DNA of 64,000 nucleotides. Source: Burkholderiaceae bacterium (GTDB lineage Bacteria > Pseudomonadota > Gammaproteobacteria > Burkholderiales > Burkholderiaceae_C). The notes under the pieces were generated by a model. That model did no database searches and was not told the origin of the DNA. It saw nothing but the letters and a program-made list of their open reading frames with translations. Below are positions 27,328-36,358 of this stretch, one piece after another. A program made the translations under genes and the position numbers. Location of the stretch: the NCBI GenBank assembly GCA_031253795.1, contig JAIRVR010000009.1:1-64000 (forward strand), written 5' to 3'. Position 1 is the first letter of the stretch. Every line of letters begins with the position of its first letter.

Positions 27328-27849
27328 GAACAAACCCCATGGAACATGGAGCACGCGGACATGGCGCGGCCGGCCCTGGCAGGGGCGCACGCATGACCCA
27401 GCGCGATAAGAGAGACGGCACGGCTCCCAAGTTCCCTCCCCGGGAGCGGTGCAGCGTACGCTGCACGCCGCCGCGATGCGGCTGCCGGGAAGTGGGGGCA
27501 TCCCCTCAGGGGCAGACCACCGTGCACGGGACAGGCCATGCGGAGCATGGCGCGGCCGAGGATTTCAGCGAGGGCCGATTCTAGCCATCACTGCCGCCGA
27601 ACCAGGTTCTCATGGACATTCGGGTGCCTTCCGGCCGCCCCTCCAACGCACGCTGCGAGTATGGGCAGGGCCTCTGCGCCATCCGTAACAGGAGGTGTGC
27701 GCCACCCGCCGCATGCCATGCCGGCACACGGCGGAGCCGGCGCAGGCAAGACTTCGCCCCAGGGGTCTGATCCAGCCGATGCACACGTCAACAATTTGGA
27801 ACAAAACGCAGGGCATGCCATGCATGACAAGCCTTGAGCGCTATTATTT
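27328..27849. other. 522-bp intergenic region with a long perfect palindrome
   Basis: No supportable gene: the open frames are short and match nothing I recognise. It contains the 18-bp perfect palindrome at 27449-27466 and a 12-base direct repeat ATGGCGCGGCCG (27361-27372 and 27547-27558). The last 40 bases, downstream of the minus-strand DTW gene stop, are AT-rich. Confidence 0.5.
27449..27466. repeat. 18-bp perfect palindrome upstream of the acyltransferase gene
   Basis: GTGCAGCGTACGCTGCAC is its own reverse complement. It lies 122 bp upstream of the acyltransferase start, so it could be an operator for a dimeric regulator; it has no T run and is not a typical terminator. Confidence 0.6.
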
Positions 27850-28707
27850 TTAAGACTGCGGCGTACAGCTGGATGAGAGCGCGTCCTGCAGACTGCGGTG
27901 TGCTGGCCCCTGCCAATCCACGGGCTGCTGGTTCTTGGCGCGCAGATAGTGTTCGGTGAACAGGGCCAGATAGCGCTCCAGCACACGGCCCGCGCGCCGG
28001 TCCTGGGCATGGCCGGTCAGTTCCAGGCACAGGGCGGCCACCTCGCTGGTGCAGAAATGGTCTTCGCGCGTGGAGCGGCGCAGCCGGTAGCGCGAGACCT
28101 GGTCGGGATGCAGGCTGAGCACCGGGAAACGGTCCAGGTACGGGCTTTTGCGGAACATCTTGCGCGCTTCGGGCCAGGTGGCGTCCAGCAGGATGAACAG
28201 CGGGCGCCGGCCCGCATGCCCGGACAGCGCCGCATCGGGCGCGGGCAGGGACTGGACCACGCGCCCGGGCGGCTCGACGAACTCGCCCGGAAATACCACG
28301 AAGGGCTGCCAGCGCGCATCGCCGAGCAGGGCCAGCAGGTCCGGATCGGCAGCAGTGCGCGACCAGCCAAAGGCATGGGTCTCGGCCACCACGTCGGCGA
28401 TCAGCCAGCCCGTGTTGCTGGGCTTGAGCGGCTCGGCATCGTGCATCAGCAGGCAAACGCCGGCCTGGGTGTCCAGTTGAGGCCGCAGCGCGCACAGGCA
28501 GTGCGATGGCCGCAGCCTGCAGCCATCGCAGCGCTCGCCGCGCGGACCGCCACGCGACAGAAAGGGGCGCGTGCTGCGGGCCAGCCGCTGGGTGCGCAGG
28601 CGCGATACGGCATGTGGCACCACGCCCGAATCCACGCCACGCAGATAGGACAGCGGCACCGGGGCATCGCCCTGCGCAACCTTCGGGCTCTCCACCTCCG
28701 GGGCCAT
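27850..28707 (-). CDS. DTW-domain tRNA aminocarboxypropyltransferase (TapT/YfiP-like)
   Basis: 285 residues. A zinc-type cysteine cluster (RCDGCRLRPSHCLC) precedes the SPOUT-like DTW domain with the signature FILLDATWPEARKMFR. DTW proteins place an acp3 group from S-adenosylmethionine on uridine of tRNA (acp3U47 in E. coli). The ATG at 28707 is chosen because it begins 2 bases after the upstream methyltransferase stop; an in-frame ATG at 28767 would overlap it. The two genes form a tight unit. Confidence 0.87.
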   Translation of the reverse strand: MAPEVESPKVAQGDAPVPLSYLRGVDSGVVPHAVSRLRTQRLARSTRPFLSRGGPRGERCDGCRLRPSHCLCALRPQLDTQAGVCLLMHDAEPLKPSNTGWLIADVVAETHAFGWSRTAADPDLLALLGDARWQPFVVFPGEFVEPPGRVVQSLPAPDAALSGHAGRRPLFILLDATWPEARKMFRKSPYLDRFPVLSLHPDQVSRYRLRRSTREDHFCTSEVAALCLELTGHAQDRRAGRVLERYLALFTEHYLRAKNQQPVDWQGPAHRSLQDALSSSCTPQS

Positions 28708-28709
28708 GC

Positions 28710-29324
28710 TCAGCCCCCCACGCATTCCAGCTCGAAAAGGGGCAGCCCGGCGCGGCGGCTCATCCACACGCCTCCGCCCAGCTCCTTGAAATGCTCGGCC
28801 AGCCCGCGCCGGTACAGGTCGGCGCGGTGGCGGAACAGGCGCGGGTCGGTCAGATCCTCATCGATGATGTCGCGCTCGTAGTCCTCGCGCGCGACGGCCT
28901 CCACATACAGGGCCCCCTGGCTGAGCCGGCCCAGATTGGCCAACGCCCGCTTGAGGTCCGGCGGGCTCAGATAGGGCAGCACGCCCTGGCAGATCACCAG
29001 ATCGAAGGGCTGGTCCGGATCATGGGCCGCGTAGTCCACCACCGAACCACGCTCCCAGCCGTAACGCGCGCACAGGTACTCGCTCAATTCCACGCCGTGG
29101 TAGCTGGCTGCGGGGAAATGGCGCTGCACGGCCTCGCGCCACAGCCCGATGCCGCAGCCCACATCCAGCACCCGCCGCACGGGCACACGCAGATAGCTCA
29201 GGTAGGAACACACGAAAGTGCCCAGCCGGTTCACATGCTCGGGGTCGACCACGCTGGTCTTCTTGTCGAAGTAGAAACGCTGGTAGTAGGCCTCGTCGAA
29301 CCACTGCTCACTTGCCGATTGCAC
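28710..29324 (-). CDS. Class I SAM-dependent methyltransferase
   Basis: 204 residues with SAM motif I VLDVGCGIGLW, the acidic ribose contact in YHGVELSEYL and motif IV-like FDLVICQGVLPYL. The substrate is unknown. A GTG start at 29324 is preferred over the ATG at 29360 because AAGGAG (29330-29335) lies 5 bases before it and the protein then begins MQSASEQWFDEAYYQRFYFD. The 2-base spacing to the DTW tRNA-modifying enzyme suggests a tRNA or translation-related role (inference). Confidence 0.85.
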   Translation of the reverse strand: MQSASEQWFDEAYYQRFYFDKKTSVVDPEHVNRLGTFVCSYLSYLRVPVRRVLDVGCGIGLWREAVQRHFPAASYHGVELSEYLCARYGWERGSVVDYAAHDPDQPFDLVICQGVLPYLSPPDLKRALANLGRLSQGALYVEAVAREDYERDIIDEDLTDPRLFRHRADLYRRGLAEHFKELGGGVWMSRRAGLPLFELECVGG

Positions 29325-29444
29325 GCATGCTCCTTGGAAAGGCCCCCGGACGGGCGCCAAGGCCGCGAGTATGGCGCAGGGGCCGCGCCGTGGGGCGCGC
29401 TGCGGTATTTGCCGCCCCGCGCCCGCACCGGTTTCAGGCGCGCC

Positions 29445-29831
29445 TCAGGCCTTGGGAGGACGGTGCATCAGGCACAGCTTGTTGCCGTCGAGGTCGCGCA
29501 GATAGGCCAGGAACAGGCGACCTCCGGGCGATGCCTCGCGCCAGCCCGGCGGATCCTCGCAGCTCACGCCACCGGCCGCCACGCCGGCCGCATGGGCCGC
29601 CTCGGCCTGCTCGGGCGACTGGGCCACGAAGCCCGTGGTCGCGCCATTGCCGTGGCAGGCCGACTCGCCGTTGATGGGTGTGGAAATTGCAAAAGTGCCA
29701 CCCGCGCTGCGGTAGAAATAGCGGTTGTGGTTGGCCTTGCCCGGCGCAATGCCGAGCGCCCCCAGGAACGCGTCGTAGAACTGCCGGGACTTTTCCAGGT
29801 CGTTGACCCCGACCATGACGTGGCTGAACAT
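29445..29831 (-). CDS. VOC-family (glyoxalase/bleomycin-resistance fold) protein
   Basis: 128 residues with two beta-alpha-beta-beta-beta units: HVMVGVNDLEKSRQFYDAFLGALG opens the first, and FLAYLRDLDGNKLCLMHRPP closes the second. Metal-site candidates are the first-strand His and the glutamate in NGESACHG. VOC members include dioxygenases, glyoxalases and antibiotic-binding proteins; none can be chosen here. AAGGAG before the ATG at 29831 supports the start. Confidence 0.85.
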   Translation of the reverse strand: MFSHVMVGVNDLEKSRQFYDAFLGALGIAPGKANHNRYFYRSAGGTFAISTPINGESACHGNGATTGFVAQSPEQAEAAHAAGVAAGGVSCEDPPGWREASPGGRLFLAYLRDLDGNKLCLMHRPPKA

Positions 29832-29953
29832 GCCTGTCTCCTTTGTGGATATGTGCGGCAATGGTAGCGGCAGCGCAGGGCATGGCTGTCGCCCAGGTGC
29901 GTGGGCCGCATACTGTCGCCGCGGCGGACCCTGTACCCACGCCCCATCCACAC

Positions 29954-31201
29954 ATGCGACTCCTCCACACCTCCGACTGGCACCTGGGCCAACACTTCAT
30001 GGGCAAAAGCCGCCAGGCCGAACATGCCGCGCTCATCGCCTGGCTGCTGGAGCAGGTGGATGCCCGGTCCGTCGATGCCGTGCTCATCGCGGGCGATCTC
30101 TTCGATACCGGCGCGCCGCCCAGCTATGCGCGCGAACTCTGCAACCAGCTCGTCGTCGGCCTGCATGCCAAGGGCGTGGCCCTGGTGCTGCTGGGCGGCA
30201 ACCACGACTCCGTGGCCACGCTGGAGGAAAGCCGCGAGCTGCTGGCCCGCCTGGACACCACCGTGATCGCGGCCCTGGACACCCCCGCCCGGCACGTGGT
30301 GGAGCTGGCGCCCCGGCACCCTGCCGACCGGTCCGCCGAGCCTGGCTGCCTGGTCTGCGCACTGCCTTTCCTGCGCCCGCGCGACCTGGTGCTCAGCCAG
30401 GCCGGCCAGAGCGCCGAGCAAAAGCAGCAGGCCCTGCAACTCGCCATACAGGACTGCTACCAGCAGGTCTACACAGCCGCCCTGCAACGCCGCGAGGCCC
30501 TGGGCCGCAGCCTGCCCATTGTCGCCACGGGCCATCTCACCACCGTGGGCGCCAGCAGCAGCGAATCCGTGCGCGAGATCTACGTGGGCTCGCTGGACGC
30601 CTTTCCCACGGCCGCCTTTCCGCCTGCCGACTATGTGGCCCTGGGCCATATCCACCAGCCGCAGAAGGTGGGCGGCCTGGAGCACATACGCTACAGCGGA
30701 TCGCCCATCGCACTGAGCTTTGACGAGGCCCGCCAGGCCAAGCAGGTGCTGCTGGTGGACCTGGGCCCCGAGGGCCTGCAGGCCGTCACACCCCTGGCTG
30801 TGCCCTGCTGGCAGCCCATGGCCTCGATCAGTGCCAGCCTGGACGCCCTGCCCGCCCGGATGAAGGCCGCCGCCACCGACCATGGCGCCCTGCCAGACCG
30901 CCCGCTGTGGCTGGAGGTGGTGGTGGAGCAGGACGACTACCTCGCCCAGCTGACCGAGCGCGTCGAGGCCCTGGCCCAGGACCTTCCCGTGGAACTGCTG
31001 CGGGTGCGGCGCCAGCGCGGCCGCAGCGCACCGGCCATGGCCGCCCGCGAGGGCGAATCCCTGCGCGACATCAGCCCCGACGAGGTCTTCTCGCGCCGCC
31101 TGGCGCAGGAAAGCCTGGAACCGGCCCTGGCCCAGGCCCTGACCCGGCGCTACCGCGCCGTGGTCCAGGGCCTGGCCGGCGACACGGAGGCCGGCGCATG
31201 A
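29954..31201 (+). CDS. sbcD: Exonuclease subunit SbcD (Mre11 homologue)
   Basis: 415 residues. The metallophosphoesterase motifs are in order: [47 protein letters not shown] and [11 protein letters not shown]. With SbcC it forms the ATP-dependent SbcCD nuclease that opens hairpins and cleans DNA ends. The start at 29954 gives the canonical N-terminus; the frame is open upstream. Its stop overlaps the sbcC start by 4 bases (ATGA), the usual coupled arrangement. Confidence 0.97.
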   Translation: MRLLHTSDWHLGQHFMGKSRQAEHAALIAWLLEQVDARSVDAVLIAGDLFDTGAPPSYARELCNQLVVGLHAKGVALVLLGGNHDSVATLEESRELLARLDTTVIAALDTPARHVVELAPRHPADRSAEPGCLVCALPFLRPRDLVLSQAGQSAEQKQQALQLAIQDCYQQVYTAALQRREALGRSLPIVATGHLTTVGASSSESVREIYVGSLDAFPTAAFPPADYVALGHIHQPQKVGGLEHIRYSGSPIALSFDEARQAKQVLLVDLGPEGLQAVTPLAVPCWQPMASISASLDALPARMKAAATDHGALPDRPLWLEVVVEQDDYLAQLTERVEALAQDLPVELLRVRRQRGRSAPAMAAREGESLRDISPDEVFSRRLAQESLEPALAQALTRRYRAVVQGLAGDTEAGA

Positions 31202-34200
31202 GAATACTCACGCTCAGACTCAAGAACCTCAACTCCCTCAAGGGCGAATGGCGGCTGGACTTCCGCCAGCTGCCCTTTGCGGGCAATGCGCTGTTCGCGA
31301 TCACCGGCCCCACGGGCGCGGGCAAGTCCACCCTGCTGGACGCCATCTGCCTGGCGCTGTACCACGAGACGCCGCGTCTCAGGAACATCTCGGTCTCGGC
31401 CAATGACCTCATGACGCGCCACACGGCCGACTGCCTGGCCGAGGTCGAATTCGAGGTCAAGGGACAGGTCTACCGCGCCTTCTGGAGCCAGCGCCGCGCA
31501 CGCGACAAGGCGGATGGCGCCCTGCAGGCACCCAAGGTGGAACTGGCACGCGGCGACGGCACCATCCTCAGCAGCCAGACCAAGGACAAGCTCGAACGTG
31601 TGGCCAGCATCACCGGCCTGGACTTCGCGCGCTTCACAAAATCGATGCTGCTCGCCCAGGGCGGATTCGCGGCCTTTCTCCATGCCAGCGCCAACGACCG
31701 CGCCGGACTGCTCGAAGAACTGACGGGCACGGAAATCTACAGCCGGATATCGCAAAACGTCTACGAGCAGGCACGCCAGGCGCGCCAGCAGCTGGACCAG
31801 CTCCAGGCCCAGGCCGACGGCGTGGAATTGCTCACGCCCGAAGCCTGCGACGCGCTGCAGGCCCAGGCCGAAAGTCTGGTGGCCGAGCAGGCCGTGCTGC
31901 AGGCCGAATACCTGGGCATCCAGGCCCAGCACCAATGGCAGGAACAACTGGCCCAGGCCGCGCAGGCGCTGCAGGACGCAGGCACCGGCTGCGCCGAGGC
32001 CGTCCGCGCGCTGGAGCAGGCCGCCCCCGAACTGCAGCGACTGGCCCGTGACACGCCCGCCCTGGCGCTGCAACCGCTGCACCAGGCCTGGCAACACGGC
32101 ACGCAAGCCTGCGAGCAGGGTCGCCGGCAACTGCAGCAATTGTGCGACCAGCAGCTGCAGACCCAGTCCAGGCTGCTGCACCGGCACCACCATGCCCTGG
32201 CCCTTTCCTCCCGCATCGCCCAGGCTGCGCAGGACAGCCTGGACCGCCAGCAGGCCGAGCACCAGGCGCTGGAACAGTTCTGCGCCAGCCATGCATCCCA
32301 TGCGCTGCTGGGCGAGCGCCTGGGCGGCTGGCGCCAGCAGTTCCAGCTGCGCGCCAGCCAGCAACAGCAGGCAGCCAGCCAGCAGCAGGCCCTGCACAGG
32401 ATGGATGCCGAACAGGCCCGCCTGATGCAAAGTGCCGAAGCCGGCGCGGCCCAGGTCCAGTCCGCCAGCGACGCCCTGGCCCGCGCCACCGCCACGCTGC
32501 AAAGCGCGCAGCAGGCGCAGGCGCAACGCCTTCAGGGCAGTGCCGGCATGGCCGAGCTGCGCGCACGCGCGCATGCCGAACAGGACCGCCTGCACCAATG
32601 GCAGCAGGCGCAAGACCTGGCCACGCAGCGGCGCGAACTGGCACGCCAGCAGGCGGCGCTGGAGCTGGAATTGCGCGAGGGCCAGGCGCAGGCACGGTCC
32701 CAGGACGAAACCCTGCAGGCCCTGCGGCAGCAGTACAGGAACGTCAAGGAACAGGTCGCGGACAAGCAACGGCTGCTCGCCCAGGAGCAGCGCATACAAA
32801 GCCTGTCCGAGCACCGCCACGCGCTGCGGCCCGGCCAGCCCTGCCCGCTGTGTGGCGCGCACGAGCACCCGGCCGTGGCCGCCTACGAAGCGCTGGACGC
32901 CTCTGCCACCGAGGCGGCACTGCGCAGCAAGCAGGACGAGCTCGACACCCTGCAGGTCCAGGGTGAAACGGCACGTGCCGCCCTGGCCGCCTGCATGGCT
33001 GCGGAGGCCGCGCGCCAGCGCCAGGCGGGCGAGCTGGAAGGCGACGTTGCGCGCTGGCACGGCGCATGGCAGGCCCTCGCACCCTCCCTGCAACTGACAC
33101 CCGACAGCTGGCGGCAGGCCGAGCCGCTGGCCGCATCGGCACAGACCTGCGCCGAACAGCTGGACACGCTGCGGCGCACCGTACAGGCCGCCGAGCAGGG
33201 CGAGCAGGCCGTGCTGCAGGCCAGGGAGGCCGTCCACCAAGGCAGCCAGGCGTCGCAGGCCGCACAAGGCCAGCTGGCACTGCACCGCCAGGCCCTGGCG
33301 GACCACACCGTGCGCCGCGAGGAACTGCTGCAGGCCATCGGCGACCTGCAGGCCCAGGCGCAAGTCCTGGCCGCGCAATTGCAGGCCTCGCTGAAGGAAA
33401 CCGGCCACGGCCTGCCGGACGATGCCCCATCCTGGCTGCAGGCACGCGAATCCGAATGGCAGCGCTGGCAGCAGGCCCAGCGCGACCTGCAGCAGCTGGC
33501 CCAGTCCATGGCCTTGCAGCGCCAGCAATGCCATGCCGCCGAAACCGAGGTACGGCACTGGGGCGCGCAGTGGGAAGGGCTGCGCCACCTCGCCGGCCCG
33601 GCGCCGGCGCAGCCGCCTTCATCGCCCTTGCCGCCCCTGGAACAGCTGCCCCAGGCCCTGTCCGAGTGCACCAGCGACATTGCCGCCCTCACCCGGCAGC
33701 AGGACGCCCTGCAAGGCCAGCAGCAGCAGGCCCGGGCCACACTGGCCCGCCAGTGCGAACAGCTGGCCGGAGACCTGGCCACATGGCAGACCGCCCTGGC
33801 CGCCAGCCCCTTTGCCGATGAGCCCACCTATCTTCAAGCCCTGCTGCCGGCACCCGAACGCCAGCGCCTGACCATGGTGCGCGAGCAACTGCAGGCCGCG
33901 CAGCAGCGCACGGCCACGCTGCTCGAAGCCGCCCGGCACGCCCACGCCAGGCTGCAGGCCCAGGCCCTGACCGAGATGGCACCGCAGGAAATCCAGGCCC
34001 GCCTGCACGCGCTGGAAGAGCGCCGCGCAGCCCTGAGCGAACAGCTGGGCGGTACCCGCAACCAGCTGGCCGACGACCAGCGCCGCCGCCAGGGCCGGCA
34101 GGCCTTGTTCGAACGCATCGCGGCCCAGGCCAGCGACAGCGACCTGTGGCAGCGCCTGGACGGCCTGATCGGCTCGGCCAAGGGCGACAAATACCGCCGC

Positions 34201-34647
34201 TTCGCCCAGGGCCTGACCCTGGACCATCTGCTGCACCTGGCCAACCGGCACCTGCAGCGGCTGCATGGCCGCTACCTGCTGCGCCGCAAGCCCGATGGCG
34301 AGCTGGAGCTGGACATCGTGGACAGCTGGCAGGGCGACAGCGCGCGTGACACGCGCACGCTGTCGGGCGGCGAGGCCTTCCTGGTCAGCCTGGCCCTGGC
34401 TCTGGCCCTGTCCGACCTGGTCAGCCACAAGACCTCGATCGATTCCCTCTTCCTCGACGAAGGCTTCGGCACCCTGGACGCCGACACCCTGGAAGTCGCG
34501 CTCTCGGCCCTGGACTCGCTCAACGCCAGCGGCAAGACCATCGGCATCATCAGCCACGTGGAAGCGCTCAAGGAAAGGATTCCCGTGCAGGTCAAGGTCG
34601 AGAAGGGCGGCGGCCTGGGGCATTCACGCCTGGTGGTGACGCCGTGA
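31198..34647 (+). CDS. sbcC: Exonuclease subunit SbcC (Rad50 homologue)
   Basis: 1149-residue SMC-like ATPase. Walker [10 protein letters not shown] lies at residues 37-45. A very long Gln/Ala/Leu-rich coiled coil is interrupted by the zinc hook CPLC (Cys549-Cys552). The C-terminal ABC signature [19 protein letters not shown] and Walker [13 protein letters not shown] complete the ATPase head. The hook joins two SbcC arms around DNA, and SbcD binds the base of the coil. Gln-rich coil composition reflects local bias, not a defect. Confidence 0.97.
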   Translation: MRILTLRLKNLNSLKGEWRLDFRQLPFAGNALFAITGPTGAGKSTLLDAICLALYHETPRLRNISVSANDLMTRHTADCLAEVEFEVKGQVYRAFWSQRRARDKADGALQAPKVELARGDGTILSSQTKDKLERVASITGLDFARFTKSMLLAQGGFAAFLHASANDRAGLLEELTGTEIYSRISQNVYEQARQARQQLDQLQAQADGVELLTPEACDALQAQAESLVAEQAVLQAEYLGIQAQHQWQEQLAQAAQALQDAGTGCAEAVRALEQAAPELQRLARDTPALALQPLHQAWQHGTQACEQGRRQLQQLCDQQLQTQSRLLHRHHHALALSSRIAQAAQDSLDRQQAEHQALEQFCASHASHALLGERLGGWRQQFQLRASQQQQAASQQQALHRMDAEQARLMQSAEAGAAQVQSASDALARATATLQSAQQAQAQRLQGSAGMAELRARAHAEQDRLHQWQQAQDLATQRRELARQQAALELELREGQAQARSQDETLQALRQQYRNVKEQVADKQRLLAQEQRIQSLSEHRHALRPGQPCPLCGAHEHPAVAAYEALDASATEAALRSKQDELDTLQVQGETARAALAACMAAEAARQRQAGELEGDVARWHGAWQALAPSLQLTPDSWRQAEPLAASAQTCAEQLDTLRRTVQAAEQGEQAVLQAREAVHQGSQASQAAQGQLALHRQALADHTVRREELLQAIGDLQAQAQVLAAQLQASLKETGHGLPDDAPSWLQARESEWQRWQQAQRDLQQLAQSMALQRQQCHAAETEVRHWGAQWEGLRHLAGPAPAQPPSSPLPPLEQLPQALSECTSDIAALTRQQDALQGQQQQARATLARQCEQLAGDLATWQTALAASPFADEPTYLQALLPAPERQRLTMVREQLQAAQQRTATLLEAARHAHARLQAQALTEMAPQEIQARLHALEERRAALSEQLGGTRNQLADDQRRRQGRQALFERIAAQASDSDLWQRLDGLIGSAKGDKYRRFAQGLTLDHLLHLANRHLQRLHGRYLLRRKPDGELELDIVDSWQGDSARDTRTLSGGEAFLVSLALALALSDLVSHKTSIDSLFLDEGFGTLDADTLEVALSALDSLNASGKTIGIISHVEALKERIPVQVKVEKGGGLGHSRLVVTP

Positions 34648-34762
34648 TCCGCGTGGCACCGCCCCGGCGCGCTGCCGCGCAACTGTCACATCCCTACGGC
34701 ACCATGCGGCGGGCCCAGCCCGCGCGCCGCGCGACCCCTTTTCTTTCCAGAGGATCTGCCCC

Positions 34763-35371
34763 ATGCAAGTGCGCTTTCCCAACCCCTTCGGCCTGGCTAT
34801 GCCCGACACCCAGGCCGTGCGCGACTACCAGGCCGAGCAAGGCTTTTCGGACGCCTATGCGCAGTTTCTGAGCGCACAGAACGGTCTGGACTTCACGCGG
34901 CTGCAAGCCGATCCCGACCGCGGCGCCTACCTGCTGGAGGACGACGAGCCCCAGGGCACGCATGCCGACCTGCGCGTGCTGCACCACTTTCGCGCGGGTT
35001 CGGAGCACTACGACGTGGAGGCACACCAGCGCGACAACCTGTTTGCCTCGCACTTCATGGTCATAGGCCACGACCACGGAGGCAACCCCTTCGTGGAAGT
35101 GCTGCGCGGCAGCCTGCGCGGGCGCATCGGCAGCCTGGACCACGAAATGTTCGCGGGCTGCGACGACCTGCAGGAGTTCAGCGAGGAAATGGAGCTGGAC
35201 GGCTTCGCGGATGCCGAAGCCGGCGAACAGGCCGACATGCTCTGCGACCCGGACCTGGGCCTGATCTGGTTCCATGCCGACAACCTGGAACTGTTCCTGC
35301 AGCAGTGCATCCACTGCGACCAGGACTACGCGGGCTTCGTGGTGGATCAGCCGGGACTGGACGAGGATTGA
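34763..35371 (+). CDS. SMI1/KNR4 (SUKH)-type protein
   Basis: 202 residues, acidic, cytoplasmic. The N-terminal helix/loop (RDYQAEQGFSDAYAQFLSAQNG), followed by the FASHFMVIGHDHGGNPFVEV strands, is the SUKH pattern of SMI1/KNR4 proteins, many of which are immunity proteins against nuclease or CDI toxins. No toxin gene is adjacent, so it may be an orphan immunity or housekeeping form. AGAGGA lies 8 bases before the ATG. Its last 25 bases overlap the convergent racemase-like gene. Confidence 0.75.
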   Translation: MQVRFPNPFGLAMPDTQAVRDYQAEQGFSDAYAQFLSAQNGLDFTRLQADPDRGAYLLEDDEPQGTHADLRVLHHFRAGSEHYDVEAHQRDNLFASHFMVIGHDHGGNPFVEVLRGSLRGRIGSLDHEMFAGCDDLQEFSEEMELDGFADAEAGEQADMLCDPDLGLIWFHADNLELFLQQCIHCDQDYAGFVVDQPGLDED

Positions 35372-36204
35372 AAACGCATCTGGTCGATGTGGATCCGTTG
35401 CGGCTGAAGGTCCACGCCCAGCAGGTCCAGCATCTCCACCAGCCCCTGCAGGGGCTGGGCCTCGCTGGCCGTCGCCAGGCACAGCGTCATGCCGGCCCGC
35501 CCCGAGGCATGGGTGCGCACATGGGGTGCCAGCTGCGGCACCAGGGACTCGGCCGGATCGAGAAAGCGCACGCCGGGTGCCGCCGCCTCGAAGCAGGGCT
35601 GCAGCCAGGGCAGATGTGTGGATGACAGCGTGCACACATCGGTGCCCGGGTGGTCGCGCAGCAACTGCGCCATGAAGGCCGCCACCTGCCGCCACGTGTC
35701 CTCGGGCCGCGACAGGAAGCTGCCGTCCTCCACCAGGGCCACCAGGGACGAGGCATCGACAAGGGCCACGGGCCGGCCCCGCGCCTCGCGCTGCACATAG
35801 GCCTGGATTTCGCGGCTTTGCACCAGGGACCGCACGCCCAGCAGGGCCACCTGGCCGCTGCGCGTGGCTTCCAGCGCCCGGGCCACGGGCGGGTAGATGC
35901 CGAGCACGGGCAGGCGGTGCCGGGGCGCGACCTCGTCCAGCACCATCACGGAAGGCGCATTGGAGGCCAGCACCACGGCCTGCGCGCCCCGTTCGGCCAG
36001 GGCGTGGATGGCCTTGTCCACCACCTGCGCCAGCGCCCGCCGGGACTTGGCGCCATAGGGAAAGCTGGCCCGGTCGGCCAGATACAGAATGTCCTGCTGC
36101 GGAAAATGCCGGCGCACCACCTGCACCAGGCCATAGCTGCCGATGCCGGCATCGAACACACCGATGGGCGCGTGGAGATCGTGGGCGGAAATGGCGGCCG
36201 GCAT
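35347..36204 (-). CDS. Glutamate/aspartate racemase-fold protein lacking both catalytic cysteines
   Basis: 285 residues aligning with MurI throughout: IGVFDAGIGSYGLVQVVRR, LYLADRASFPYG, VVLASNAPS, VALLGVRSLVQS and TLSSTHLPWLQP. The two racemase cysteines, expected in ACNTA-type and GCTH-type motifs, are both serine here (SNAPS and SSTH). Racemisation by the usual two-thiol mechanism is therefore unlikely. It may be a binding protein, a moonlighting homologue or an enzyme with altered chemistry. GAGGA before 36204 supports that start over the one at 36222. It is divergent from a MocR-type regulator. Confidence 0.8.
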   Translation of the reverse strand: MPAAISAHDLHAPIGVFDAGIGSYGLVQVVRRHFPQQDILYLADRASFPYGAKSRRALAQVVDKAIHALAERGAQAVVLASNAPSVMVLDEVAPRHRLPVLGIYPPVARALEATRSGQVALLGVRSLVQSREIQAYVQREARGRPVALVDASSLVALVEDGSFLSRPEDTWRQVAAFMAQLLRDHPGTDVCTLSSTHLPWLQPCFEAAAPGVRFLDPAESLVPQLAPHVRTHASGRAGMTLCLATASEAQPLQGLVEMLDLLGVDLQPQRIHIDQMRFQSSSSPG

Positions 36205-36358
36205 GGCAATCCTCGGGATCAAGTGACCGACAGTCTAAAAACGACACCGGCGCGCACGCCAGGGCCGGTTGTCGCACGCGCCACCGGGCCACTTTCCGCC
36301 ATGGCGGCCAGGCCACACGGCCCGGCGCATCATGGAGGCCTGCGTCGCCCCCTACCCC

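Noticed and set aside
27588-28010. Short minus-strand open frames in the gap after the DTW gene
   Set aside because: No ribosome-binding site, no motif, overlap with the true DTW gene end.
31150-33588. An 812-codon open frame antisense to sbcC
   Set aside because: Leu/Gly/Gln-rich reflection of the sbcC coiled coil, not a gene.
31198-34647. Gln-rich repetitive character of sbcC as a possible tandem-repeat gene
   Set aside because: It is ordinary coiled-coil composition around an intact zinc hook; no exact DNA repeats seen.
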